A DNA stretch of 64,000 nt from Pseudisothecium myosuroides (lineage: Eukaryota; Streptophyta; Bryopsida; Hypnales; Lembophyllaceae). The stretch is taken from the NCBI GenBank assembly GCA_951799445.1, contig OX637296.1, positions 13,082,001-13,146,000 of the forward strand, in the 5' to 3' direction. Below the pieces are notes generated by a model. The model made no database searches. It saw only the letters and a program-made list of their open reading frames with translations, and was not told where the DNA came from. Every line of letters starts with the position of its first letter. Positions within the stretch are counted from its first letter, which is position 1. Below, one piece after another: positions 13,082-25,790 of this stretch. Position numbers and translations under genes: made by a program.

Positions 13082-16000
13082 AGGTTTGTGGACACAAAAT
13101 GTTTATTTTAGTACATTTGACATACAAAGAAGACAAATTGAAGCATATAGTAGTGACCACAAATTGTATTCATGTAGTGAGACAAATTCAATGACACATG
13201 GCACTCCCAATTTGAATCATATTTTTAGAAGATGAACTACAGTAGAAGTGAATGCGTTGCTTATTACTAGCAACAATCTTGGAAAACTTTGGATTATTTA
13301 TATAATTTTTCCATCACTAGTGGAACTTATAGGGCAGTTTGGATTATGTGTGAGTAGTGAGAAGTGATACCATTTTCCCAACAATGAATTTAGAAATTGA
13401 TTTTCAAAAGATGAATTCTTTTGAATGATATGTACTTGTACATACACATGTGGAGATAATTCCATTTTTGCACACAAACAAAGATCAAACCTAATTTACG
13501 TATGGTAAAAGAAAACTTTAGACTTATAGTGATTCAAAATAATTAAGTAAATTTCCATCAATTTATTATAGTCAGCATAACTATCACCAAACTTAAGTAA
13601 AACATCACTTACGTCACTATTTAGTACATATGCATTCCGACCACATCATTGGCTCCATTTAGAGGAGAATTCAATAATTGTAGAAAAACACTCAACAACC
13701 TTGGTCAAGACCTACACTTGATATAGAACTCCAAACTCACAATTATTTATCTCATTAAGTCATTCGTATGACAAACAACCCTTGCTACAAGCCAAGAAAC
13801 TCCATGATCCAGTTCATTACTACTATCATTTAAAATACCTATTAGGACAAATTGAGATTATATAGCAATTCTATATAGTATATAACAATTTCATTTTGAA
13901 ATTAAATATAATTGCTCAAAACTATAAACTTCTACTTGCATGATTGTATCTGTTATATTCATAATATGTAGTTAAAAAAATTTATGCTAAAATTTTATTT
14001 TATTTTCATATTAGATACGGATTATTATATTATAATTATATGATGCTTGTTTAGTTATTTGGCATTACTACTATCTTATATACTTTTCTATAATATCAGG
14101 TTCCTCAAAATATTGAATTTGAGTTTTTTTGCTATTTTTTCAAAACATTTCTAAATACAAGACTCTTCATTTCATTAAGAACAAAACATTACAGTAAGTT
14201 ACTAGAGGTGATCACACCTCGTACAATCAATGCACTTCACCAAGTGCAAAAAAATTATAAATTGTGTGTTCGTATGCAGAATACATTCAAGTTTTGCTCA
14301 TTTCTGTGAATTTAAGTGCTCACACTTGAGTGCTCATTATACCATGAGTGAGTCACAGGCAACATCCATTCTTTGTCATGGCTGTCACTCCATACAAGCA
14401 AGAGAAAAGAGCAAACTCCAGTTTGGTGCTAACAATGACTTCAGATTTTGTGATAGAGAGAGCCCAGTTGATTGGTGATGGTCATGTCACAATTGTTGTT
14501 AAAATCTCCCCAAATGGGAAGAAAATTCATTGCAAGCAATCTTGGTATCTATCTACTCCAGACCAGCAAATTCTCTGAGTTTGGAAAACATGGAAAATGG
14601 GAAATTGAACAATATGGAATTTTCGACACACACATAAAAAATGTTGTGCACAACCTCATGATATGTAGCTTAATAAAATCTGTTTGTAACAAGCAGCAAC
14701 AATGTGAGAGGATTTGCCTCTTGCAATAGCACTGGCATGCTTTTCAAGAAAGGTTCTACTCAAATTTCCTAATATTTATTGTAAATGTAATTGAACTTTT
14801 CTCTAAGCAAAGTTTGAAATTTTCTTAACATCAATTTTCATGGACTAGTCTACTTTTTTTAGATCACATTTTGGGGTTCTCCAATACCGCAATTGTGAGA
14901 AGTTTACTTCTTTCCTTGAAGTACTTAACGGTTTGTTATTGAATATTGATGCAACCATTAAATGTCTATTATTGTATCTACATTTTGATCAGTGACGTAT
15001 AGATTAGATTTTGAAAGTGATGTTTGCAAGTTTCAATGCAAAACTTTTTTACTACTATAATATTATTAATTATTTTAAAGAAAATTTTGTTATCAATTTG
15101 GTGTTTTACTATGATAAATCACAATTTCTTGTATATTAGATTGTAGAAAAAAATATTAATTTTTTTAGTCAAGTATGCGGTCTCTTTCTATAATATACTA
15201 TGGCGTATATGATAGCTATCGCTTTTAAAAAATGCTTTGGAATATCTCTTGATCACCCCAAGGAATTCTATTTTGAGCAATTCCTATACTAGAAGGAGCA
15301 CTAAGAATTCCTTTGGAGAGGAAGGGAGTAACACTTATTCTAAGATTAGAGATTTTGAATGGTACTCCCAATAGAATATTATTTCAAAATTAAAAAAACT
15401 ATGATCTCCTCTTGTGACCAAGATCCATTATTATAAAAATAATTTGCCATGGCACTTGATGTCAAGTGTAAGAAATCCTTAGTTTCTTTCTTTTCAAAAC
15501 TTGGGAGATTGTAATTATTCTTCATCTAAAACAAGCAAGATTCTATCATGTCATGTTTACATTTATTTTGAATCTTGATGAGTTTAGTTTAATTAAATTT
15601 GTTTTTAGTTTTTCATTTTTGTTATTTTTTGCTTCTTAGGAGAGGAGGAGTGCACTTGAGTAAAATGAAGTACATCAACCATGTCCTATTGAGCCAATGA
15701 GGGAATATACAAGGCAAACTTGTGGTCCCTAGACACCAATGTAAAGCCTCCTTAATACTTATGAACCATCAATACCAATTTTTTAAGTGATGAATGATTT
15801 TTCCACATGTAAAAGGATTTTTTTATCATTCACACAAAATTTTAGAGATTTTAGTGCCATTTTAAAAAAACATTTTAATATAGATAGTGAGCAACCATGT
15901 CTGCAAATATTTAATAATTCAAGTACCACACATATATTTCACCTCAAAAAATAACTTTTCCAATCCTAAAAAATGGCCTTACAAAAATGACTTCAACAAA

Positions 16001-16541
16001 TAAGGATCTTCCAAATAAATGATCATTTCAAAATTTACTCCTCTATTATATTGGCTGTCAGAACACATCTTTACATTTGGAAAGTTCGGCCCTTATCCAC
16101 ACCCCCATTACTTAGGCTTCCTCACTGGTGGTTGTAAAGGGGACTCAACTTTTACCGGATGTTTTTATGCAAAAAAATAATAAGTTAGTTGATTGGGCAT
16201 TCATGTTTTCTGAAGTCACGAAGAAGGGAAGGCTTCTGCTCAGCTGGTGAGTGGTGACTAAAGGAAGTAAAAAAGGGGACGAGGTACAACCGGAAAGTTG
16301 CAGGCAGGTGTACAAAGTATGGATGTTGCTTCAACCATGCGAAAACACCACGGACCCCTGACCACCTCCTTCTTGTGATGGAGCTTAGTTAGTGTACAGT
16401 ACAGCTGAAGAATTCTCGTCCTTTCCACGGTAGTGACATATTGGCGTATTGATCATTTACATTATAGAAAATGGATAATTGAATTGTTATCGGGTTTTAT
16501 AATGCCACCCGGGAGGCCAAAGCTGTCAAGAATGATGTAAC
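13082..16541. other. AT-rich intergenic DNA
   Basis: About 3.5 kb with no recognisable gene. Segments around 13080-13260 resemble 26516-26720, including a shared block CAATGAYACATGGCACT, so an older dispersed repeat is likely. The three overlapping plus frames at 14230-14729 are in different phases and lack domains. Confidence 0.4.
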
Positions 16542-16795
16542 TTAACCCCTCAACGCCCAAGGAGCATAAAAAACGCCCTTCCTCGGATCACTGCCAGAAG
16601 AACTTATCCCCTTCTGTTTGTTATAATATGAAGTTATACAATAATTGACTGAACCAATGCACAACTGAACTAGCTATCCAAATCAACGGTGAAATGGGTG
16701 ACAAGCACCCAACATTTCTACAAATTGTTGCAGAGTAAAAGGGACTTAGACAATGTTTCAAACATGCTGTTAAGGCTGGGGCATTGAAGGGTTAA
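16542..16795. mobile_element. TTAA-flanked MITE, small group, 254 bp
   Basis: The left end is TTAA-CCCCTCAACGCCC and the right end is GGGGCATTGAAGGG-TTAA, imperfect inverted repeats of about 14 bp inside TTAA. No coding capacity is present. A Stowaway-like element begins four bases beyond its right end. Confidence 0.8.
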
Positions 16796-16798
16796 TAA

Positions 16799-17003
16799 TA
16801 CTCCCTCCGTCCCAAAATGATCTTCCAGTTTCTCATAATTTTTTGGTCCCAAAATGATCTTCTAGTTGCACATTGTGATGTGGGAGGAAGGGGATCGACG
16901 GCGGTTCCGAGAGCAGCTGCAATGGGAATGAATGAAGTAGGCAAAGATTCAAGCCCAGGTAGAGATTTAAGTTCAAGAAAATCATTTTGGAACAAAGGGA
17001 GTA
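16799..17003. mobile_element. Stowaway-like MITE, 205 bp including TA duplications
   Basis: The left end is TA-CTCCCTCCGTCCCAAAAT and the right end is ATTTTGGAACAAAGGGAG-TA. Termini and TA target match Stowaway consensus closely. A short internal direct repeat, CCCAAAATGATCTTC, lies near the left end. Small frames on both strands across it are composition artefacts. Confidence 0.88.
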
Positions 17004-17095
17004 TGATTTTTAATCTCTAATAAAAGTTTCTTGTCTCAAAAATGTGGTCAAAATCAATTTATGGTCCTCAAAATACTTGTACTTTGTGTTTGATT

Positions 17096-18062
17096 TTAAC
17101 CCCTAAAGTTCCGAGGCCTATTTTCTACCAAAAAAACACTCAAAACTGCCATTTCTATAGCAAAGAGTAAAAAAAAATTTTAATTATTTTTTTTCCAAAT
17201 CTAACTGTAGGATCTTACACCTAATTGGTATGAGAATGTGTGGAAAAAATTTCAGAATTTTTGACCCCATAGATTGCAAGATATCTGTGTTTAAAGTGGA
17301 AAAAACAAAATTTTCAGCACATTGCGGGACCAGATTTTTTGACTTTAAACATTTTTAACTTAAAATTTTTACACTACAACGTTTTGAGCTTTAAATCTTC
17401 ATAGTGGAAAATTGAGTTGAGAGTCTAGGAAAAAAAAAAAAATCAAAAAAACTTAATTATCATTCTTAAAAAAATTGTTAAGTAGAAGTAGGTACAAGAT
17501 AGAAGGAAAATCTAAAATATTCATATATTTTAGATGGAATTAAAATGCACTAATCCCAATGGTGAGATTGTTCTACCAATCCCAATGGTGAGATTGTTCT
17601 ACCAAGTAAACTAAACCATTCCAAAAAAAAAAATTGAAAAATTACAAAAATTGCATTCCGAAATGCATCCTACAAGTTATTTTTTTCAAGAAGATGCTCT
17701 AACTGCCCGAAAAACAAGAATGTCCATAACTTCCTCATAACGAATCCAAATGAGATGAATCAAAGCTTTCCAGATAGGCAAAAATATAATCTATGAGAAA
17801 AAAAATATTAAAAAAAAAAAATTCAAAATTTTGCAAATTTTTTTTGCTGCCCCCCCCCCCCCCCCCATCCCCACGCATTCCAAGAAATGGCATAACTTCT
17901 CGCTCAAAGGTCCGATTTCAAATTTTTTTTTCTACCACGTACCTCTCTCTATTCTTCATGTTCACAAAAAGTTTCAAAAAATTAGGAGAAAATTTCAGCC
18001 CGTAGGTACCTGCCCCAAGTCCCATTTGTCTCCCGAACGGACAATGGTCCTTTAGGGGTTAA
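17096..18062 (-). mobile_element. TTAA-flanked element, ~0.97 kb group (copy A)
   Basis: The element runs from TTAA-CCCCTAAAG to CTTTAGGGG-TTAA. It is homologous throughout, in inverse orientation, to the copies at 28898 and 53703. Shared internal landmarks include AAAACTGCCATTTCTATAG, GATTGCAAGATATCT and CTCACCATTGGGATT on its complement. It contains a 26-bp perfect tandem duplication (17552-17603) and a run of about 17 C residues (17850-17866). There is no transposase frame. TTAA target plus CCC-starting termini suggest a piggyBac-type non-autonomous element. Confidence 0.85.
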
Positions 18063-20055
18063 CTAACGTAACGAAGCTTGTTAAGTTTGCTTTTTAATCA
18101 ATTTTCCATATCTAAAACTTTTCAAAAATGATGTGAATTATTGCTATTGCAAGCTCTTCATGTCAAAATCATAATTTCATAACATATTAGTATTTTTTTC
18201 AAAAAGAATCTATTTTGAGAGTGTGTAATGAATTTAAGTTATAACTATCTTGTTGGTTCAAATGGTGCAGAGTTATAATAGTATGAGATCCCTTGCATTA
18301 ATTTAAATGAATGTAGTCTAATTAAAATGAACATTTGGATAAACTTCAGGGAAAATCAAAGGAATGTAGATAAATTTTGGATGAAAATCACACTACTTGA
18401 GAGAGTATTGAAATATTGAGAATAACATTATAAATATTGATTTCATTTAAAACTTTATAAACTACCATGCTAGTAAGCTTTATTTCTAAACTTAATAATT
18501 CTAAACTTAGTACAAATTAGAGTTCATATTGGTGGGAGCACTTATTGAATCAACTTGTGTTGTTGTTACTCATTGCAATCCACATTTTCATTTTCAAAGT
18601 TTCAAATCTAACTAATACATTGTGTAATTGATAAAAAAAAAATTGTACATAGTATATTTTTTTAAATTTCACTAATTCTATTTTTCTACCAATAAATTTA
18701 GAAAAATCAACACATATAGTAAAACCTTCTTCTTATGTATAAAAAATATTAAACTTGAACTACTTAATGACAATAGACTAAACTAAGCATAATAATAGTA
18801 ATATAGTAAATTGTAAGGGATTAAGGGATTAATAAATATGAAGATAAATTATAAAATGGAATTGAAGATAATTATTTAATGATGATTTTTTTCACAAAAG
18901 TTATTCAACATGATTGATAGAATACGCACATATACATATATATAAATAAAAATGGATCTACCTTTGCTGTAATCAATATTTATAAATGAATTCAAAAATC
19001 AATAGTTGAAAATAACTTTTAAAATTGATTATTGCTAAAATATTAACAAATCTCACAACAATTTTTTTATCTTTTAATTGTACAATGCTATATTCTTCTA
19101 TTGTTTTTTTAGAAGTTTTTTAGGGGCTCATTCATTTTTTTTTAATTATTAAAGAATTATTTTTAAAATCATATAATAAGTTAATTTTTGATTCTATTGA
19201 AAACAACCACGTGCTTTTTGAACTATGGAATACTTGCACAAAAGGGCTTTGAAAATCTATATTTTGCAAATGTTAGAAAACAATATAAGAATTTACAAAC
19301 ATTGCAATGGATGAAAAAACAAGTGAATATATATGGGACATATTTGCATTCATTCATTGCTGAATTCTTGGTGCTTAATTTATTTTAAAGGTTATTGTTA
19401 TTTTAAGATAAGAAGTTAAAGAATTTTTGACTCAAATTTAATATTAGAATTCTTTTGGAGTAATATATTATTGAAAATATAAACTAACCTCAATTCTTTT
19501 GTTTGAAAACTATTTGTAGCATTAAAAATCTATATATACCATTGAAATATCTTTTAAGTACCTAATGAGTTTCAAGTGGAGTTATGTAGAATTTTCCAAC
19601 AATGACAAACTTTGTGTAGAGTTTGGTATAGACTTTCATATCTCATATCCTCCTACTGGAATTATGTTTGCACTACTTAGGATATCTCTAAATCATATGA
19701 ATGTTGCTAATTTTTTTCAATTGAGATCTAAAATAAAATTATTAAGTACAACAAATGGAAAAAGTTATATCAAAGTTATCCGATATATTGGATCCTTGAA
19801 TTTTGGCTCTTGACAAATCTTAGTAAAAACTCTTTAAGAAAAAGAACAAAATTTAATAGAATTGCTTACTTGAAATTAGTGATATGAAGTTAAAGTAAAA
19901 AAAACAATAATTTATTGGAAAATTTGGTTGATTATTGAACTTATATGTGTCATATTACCTCACGTAATAGTATACTTGATTGCACTTATAAATGTAGCAA
20001 AAAAAGTCATTTGGTTTAGGAAAGAAATTTAATAATGTGAACATTATATGAATAA
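18063..20055. other. AT-rich intergenic DNA
   Basis: No gene, RNA gene or bounded element recognised. The frames at 19188-19388 and 19565-19813 are low-complexity and lack domains. Confidence 0.4.
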
Positions 20056-20140
20056 TACTCCCACTATCTCAAATAAATCCATGGTTTCTAATGGAAAACT
20101 AGTCAGAGTACCGCGGATTTATTTTGAGACAGAGGGAGTA
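20056..20140. mobile_element. short Stowaway-like element, 85 bp
   Basis: The ends are TA-CTCCCACTATCTCAAATA and TATTTTGAGACAGAGGGAG-TA. The element is nearly all terminal repeat with a small loop and would fold as one hairpin. It is probably an internally deleted copy. Confidence 0.72.
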
Positions 20141-20539
20141 GTTGTTAGCACTCTAAAATGTTTAAGTCAAATTTCATCTAAATGATCTTAAAATAGAAAA
20201 TACTTGGAGCTTGCAATTTCAAAAATCAATAAATTTTTTAGAAAATATGGAAATTATAATATAAAATCTAAACTAGACCTGACTATTTCCTAAAAAAGGG
20301 CAGCACCTGCTACCACATTAGGCCCCCCCAAGCTCCAAGAAAATGTCCTAGCTGTTGGATCTCTAGTGAAAAAAATGAACCCCCTCTACTTATCATTGAT
20401 AATGGATTTTTTTAAATCATTGATGAATGCTTGTCATTGGATTACAGAAAGAAAAAATACCCCCCCTTCTTCTAATGCTGTTGATCTAGGAAAAAAATGT
20501 AGTTGTTAATAGTGTTGTCCTTGGCAACCTTGGATGTTG

Positions 20540-20690
20540 AGAGTAGGGTTTATAATACAGTATATGATATACATATGGATACATAGAGTATAAAAGACAC
20601 ATGGATATACAATATATAGTATAATAATATAATACAATGTACATACGCGGATATTGATACTGGATATGAGGTCAATATCCCATATTGATT
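20540..20690. repeat. degenerate GGATAY/ATATAC repeat
   Basis: This is an imperfect low-complexity tract of units such as GGATAC, ATATAC and GGATAT. A similar tract occurs at 47568-47740. It is likely a decayed simple repeat. Confidence 0.55.
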
Positions 20691-22837
20691 GGAGTCACAA
20701 CAACATTCAAGACAATGTAAACATAGAAGAGGGGTACAAAATGTATTTGAATTAATTCAATCATTTCAAAATGAATTAATTAATTGGTAGAATGTATCTT
20801 GTCAGTTGCAGTAAAAAATGGCAGGCATTGCCAGTACGACATTTACACTGTGAGTACTACAAGCTCTCATTCCAAATTTGAATAATTTGATTTGGCCCCT
20901 AAAGTATGTACATCCATAATCAATACTACCTAGAATGTGACACCTATAGTTGAACCCAAAAGTGTGGCAAAAATCTAAATATCGATTACACAAGATGTAA
21001 TACATTCAACACTCGAGTGTCTATGACAGCCTAGTATTGGTTTAGGTTACGCCTAAAGATATTACTTTGAAAACTTATAATCTATTTATACGGTGTCTAA
21101 ATTACTCATGCTAAGAGCATTAGAATTCTCTTTTTGTTTCCATTAAGATTTAAAAAAAAATTATATTTGATAATAGTATTTATAATGAATTTTAATTAAT
21201 GATAATAATAGGTGCACATACCTTTGATGAAATTTTTTATAGGGAGTCAAAATTAAAATTTGGAGCATCTATATATTGTAATGTGGATTTCAAAAATTTG
21301 AAGTTAAAGAATATTTTCAACTCTTAGGTCATTCCAAACCATCGTAAAGCCACATTTTAGTATGTTTTTCAACAATTGACCTTGCAACTCACCCTTCAAC
21401 GCATCCTTCTTTTTAACCTCAGGGTGCTAGGCTAAATTTTCAAAATTGAACATTCCTTCAAGAGTAGATTGTAGATTGAGTATTGTGATTTTCTCAAGAC
21501 TTTTTTTCATTTAGTCCAAAATGGTATATTTTGATTACAACAATTTTTAAAGGGTTTATTTCATTTCTTTACTTAAATAGTTTTTATATGCCTAGATTTT
21601 GAATTTAATTGTTCTTTTTAATGTAAATACACTCATTACTTTGAACCATAATTTTTTTTAAGTTTAAAAATCTATGCTATAAATATGCTATCTAAAGTAC
21701 TAATGCAAGAGTCTATAGATATTAAATGGATGGAAAAAATAAGATTTTGTATGTCGGGGACAAGGTTTTGTATATTCATTCTTCAAAATTTGAACTTCAA
21801 TCTATTCCTTAAGTAGTTAAGGTACTAGTTTTAATAATATGCATATAACATGGCATATCAAATCCATTTGGCAATCATATAAGAGTCTTTTGGAGGGCAA
21901 TTTCAACTATTGAACTAAATTCCTTATAAAATCCAACTCAAATAAATGAGTAGCCCCAAAATCATTTCTATAGTTACTAAAAAATCCTACCCGAAACAAC
22001 TGAGAAAACAACACATATTGTATTGAAAATATGATAGAGTGAACAAATTTGTAATATCTTTTGCAACTTTTAACTAAAGGTAATTTGTATGTTTACTTTT
22101 CCACTAATTTTTGGAGCCTATAGTTTTAGCATCTCCAAAGATCTTAATTTTCAAAATGGCCCATAAAAGGGAAATTCTTTGAATACCCGCAAGATTCAAT
22201 TCCTCAAACTTCATTATTAAAATGGAATGAATAAAAGCTTTTATCGCAAATATGGATATATCCTACATAAAAGTTATTTTTCAATTTTTGACTATAATTT
22301 TTCTTAGTGACTCAAACGTTAAGTGAAAAATATCAAAAATGATATAAATATCTAATCAAAAAATTATTTCTTTGATTTTTAGAAATTGATTGGTTGGAAA
22401 GTTAGAAGAACTTTTGGACAAAAATGTCAAGAATTGCCTTCAAGAATTGCATCCGTAGGAATTAGTTCCAAAATAGAATAATCCACTTTCAATTGATTAA
22501 TGGAATGCTTCAAGATTACAGAAAACAATCTCCCTACATATGTGATGCCACATAAGCACATGTATTTCATTCCATCAATTACGTAAGGTAACTACACCTA
22601 ATTTCAAACGCTTCAAAAGTTGACCACTTTAGATTCTTGCCTAAAATTTACTCCCACTATTCATGAGAGCCTATGGTTAGTTTTGAAAACACCTATTTTC
22701 AGCATTTATAAAATTTGTAGTTTATTTATATGGTGTCCAAAAATGCATTTTAAGAATCTAGAATCCCCTTTTGACTACCAATAAGACTTCACAAAAAAAA
22801 ATTCAATATAATAATGGGAACCATTTTGAATTACTTT
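20691..22837. other. AT-rich intergenic DNA
   Basis: No gene recognised. Fragments containing AGCATCTCCAAAG occur near 22127 and may be remnants of the MITE family whose full copy begins at 22838. Confidence 0.35.
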
Positions 22838-23901
22838 GAGCATCTCCAATAGTGTGCGTCAAATGGGATGTGCCAACCTGCGAATGGAATGTGTCAAGTC
22901 CAAGGAAGGGCCCTGTTTGTTATTGTTCCTCCCACCAGGAACCTCCAAAGAAGGATGAGCATGTCAAAAACTCCTGCTTATTGAGGCGCAATATTAACCC
23001 CTAAATGCGCGAGGCACCCAAAATTAATGTGGTGTTGAAGAAACTTTGAAGTTAAATAAAACCTTACCAAATTGCTATTTTTAGTAGTTTATATTTTTGA
23101 AAGATTCTTTTTGAAGTCTAGTTTTAGCATTAAAAATCCAATTTTTAAAATGAATGATTATGATTTTTCTATTCAAGATTTTGTGCAAAGGTGCCCATTG
23201 CAATCTTGACTTTTTATAGTGTTGAGGGCTCTTGGAAATGAGCCTCAAATACACTAGATCTTGGAGAAAAAATCACACTAGGAATTCATTTAAAAAAATT
23301 GTAGAGTAGATTTTGAGAAGCCCTAAATCGATTGGGGTTATATTTGTTAGGCCCTTCAACCTCATATTTTTATGGTCCTGAATTTTTTAGATTTGACATG
23401 CAAAAAGAGAGCTCAAAGATTTTCATAGTTTTAACACCCTGATGATCAAACATTATAATCTTTCAATCCTTAAATGATATTGTTGTGTTTTCTTTTCCTA
23501 TATGATCTCTAATATGTCTAGTTTGAATTTGTACGGTTACAATTAAAAAAAAGTTAATTCAACTTATCAAAATGTTGGCTTTTTGTTCAATTTAGAGCAA
23601 ATTCCCAGAGGCTCAAAACAGGCCTTGGGCATTTAGGGGTTAATGAGTTGCTAGAAACCAACATGTCAAGAGAGTTGGAATTGGTCACAACATCCAAAGT
23701 GGGAAGTTTGAGGTGGAAAGTTCATCTTCTCGATAGTAGCGTGTCACAAGTTAGACAATGCAAGTTGAAGTGTAGTGATGGATTTTTCAAGTGGCATGCG
23801 TTGAAAAATGACTCTGGTTGCAACTACTGGCATGCTACATATCCCTTGGATGTGCCAAATCATTTGGCGTGGGAGTGTGGCACAAACTGTTAGAGATGCT
23901 C
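22838..23901. mobile_element. MITE-like element with GAGCATCTC termini, split by a TTAA element
   Basis: The left end reads GAGCATCTCCAATAGTGTG and the right end, reverse-complemented, reads GAGCATCTCTAACAGTTTG, about 17 of 21 positions matching. The TTAA-flanked element at 22994-23643 sits inside. Removing it would leave a ~415-bp element. I could not identify a clear target-site duplication. Confidence 0.6.
22994..23643. mobile_element. TTAA-flanked element, 650 bp
   Basis: The ends are TTAA-CCCCTAAATGCGCGAGGC and GGCCTTGGGCATTTAGGGG-TTAA. The outer ~10 bp match the other TTAA elements. The right end, with its CTTGGGC block, resembles the end of the ~0.95-kb group. No coding capacity is present. 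It appears nested inside an older GAGCATCTC-type element. Confidence 0.8.
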
Positions 23902-25282
23902 TTATTTGTGCAATTTTAGGTGTTGTTACCTTACTTACACTTGAATGTCCTTCCTTTTTTAGACTACTTCTCCGCACAGACCTAATAAGGAATGTGGTGT
24001 ACTTGTTGAGTGAAACTTTCAATATTATTTTCACCTAATGGCTGTTGCAGCTTTTGGTAAATCTGTACGAGCAAGGCTGGTGAGGGTCTCCATCTCATAA
24101 GTCTGGACTAGCCTGCTTTTCTGAAGCCCTTGCTGCTAGTAAGTACTGCCTCTTCAAGTGCACATGACACACAATTTGGGCTGTGCCTTTCAAATTCAAA
24201 AAAATCTACAGTCTTGGTTGAAGCTCTCCAGTAGGCTGCTGTACCACACCAGGCAAGTCCAATCCACGCTGCAGGCGGAACCGACCAGGACTCAACTTAC
24301 AGAAAAATTACAGACTCTCCTAAGTCCTAAATAAACCTCCTCCTCCATAGCTGAACTGAAAGAATGATGTTCACTGCCATCTCACTTAATAGTCGCCTGC
24401 TTGATTTAACATCCCAAATTCTTGATTGCCGGCACCATCAGTCAGTCATTCACTTCTCATAAGAATTATTAAGATAAATGGCGCAGTCAACAACTCACCA
24501 ATGCACTTGGTCAACTTAGGTCGTGGAGTGGTTTAGTGAAAATGATGAGAAAACAAAATATCAGTACGAAAAGCAAACACATTGGAAGTAGTTGCTGTCT
24601 TTTGACAAGGATGCCGATCAAGCTATGACTCTTTGTGTGAAGGGATCCTGTCCATGTAAAAACCATGACCAGTTATGAAATTGATACTCCAAAGCATGGC
24701 CGCATGTTGCGCCAACAAAAAAACATCTTAACAATTCTCTTTCATTGCTGTAAACCAACACTGTTCAAGTTTGAGAGAGAAACCCTGACCAACACTGTTC
24801 AAGTTGAACAAATCTTAAACTCAGGGGTCATTGTTTGAACATTTGATGCTGATTTTTGGAACAGTAATGATCATTTTGATGAGCTACTCACTGGGTGAAT
24901 TCAGCAAGATATTAGGGAATGTAAGCTAATCATCATTCTCCTTGCAAGTCCTTTGCCAGGGCTAACTTACAGTAGGAATTCTGTGCAACTAAACATCAAA
25001 TATTTGAACTATTAAGAGAGCTGGGGTCATTGCAGCAGTGGAGACTCCAGTCACTCCACTGGGGAGCTCCCAGAGAAGGACAAGGGCGATGGAGACGGCC
25101 ATTGATGGAGGCATTAGTGCTTGCCATGGGTCTCATGCTCTCTCTTTTCTCAGATGTCGGGTCAACATGATCAACATTCTATGTGTTCAAGTGGTGACCA
25201 TGTCAAATCACACAACTTGTTTACTACCTGTGACTCCTTTGCAGGCCGCCCCTGCACGATTGAACACACATTATTTACATAA
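23902..25282. other. intergenic DNA, moderately GC-richer
   Basis: No gene recognised. Open frames on both strands, for example 25038-25310 plus, have no recognisable domain or conserved splice context. Confidence 0.35.
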
Positions 25283-25790
25283 ACCTTACAACCAACACAT
25301 TCAAGTGTAATTCACGTGGTAGGTTTTAATTTTCTTCTGGTTTGTCTCGTGCATCACGGTGAAAATTAATCAGTTGTGCATCTGCTTTCACTTGTCTCTG
25401 AAATTTTGGATCGCAACCATTACTGCGAACATGAGAGCAAGAATTTAGGGTTACAACCAATTAACACATTCAACTGTAAATCATGTGGGTTTTAATTTTC
25501 TTCTGGAATGTCCTGTGCATCACGGTGAAAACTAGTCAGTTGTGCATCTGCTTTTGCTTGTCTCTGAAGTTTAGGGTTGCAACTATTACTGAACACAAGA
25601 GCAAGAATTTAGGGTTACAACCAACACATTCAACTGTAATTCACATGGTTTTTTAATTTTCTTCTGTTTTATCCTGTACATGTATCACAGTGAAAATTGA
25701 TCAGTTGCATCTGCTTTCACTTGTCTCTGAAATTTAGGGTTGCACCTGTTACTGAATATGAGAGCAAGAATTGCAGATTATGGCCTGCAA
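25283..25790. repeat. tandem repeat, three units of ~160-180 bp
   Basis: Units start near 25283, 25464 and 25624. Each contains in order CACATTCAACTGTAA, TTTTAATTTTCTTCTG, ATCACGGTGAAAA, CATCTGCTTT, TTGTCTCTGAA, TTTAGGGTTGCAAC and GAGAGCAAGAATTTAGGG, with variants. The array is diverged and non-coding. Confidence 0.82.

Noticed and set aside
17793..18055. Pro-rich plus-strand frames in TTAA element A
   Set aside because: Created by the poly-C run; not conserved in the other copies.
22838..23901. LTR retrotransposon
   Set aside because: No direct long terminal repeats, primer-binding site or polyprotein frame anywhere in the window; the repeats seen are inverted.
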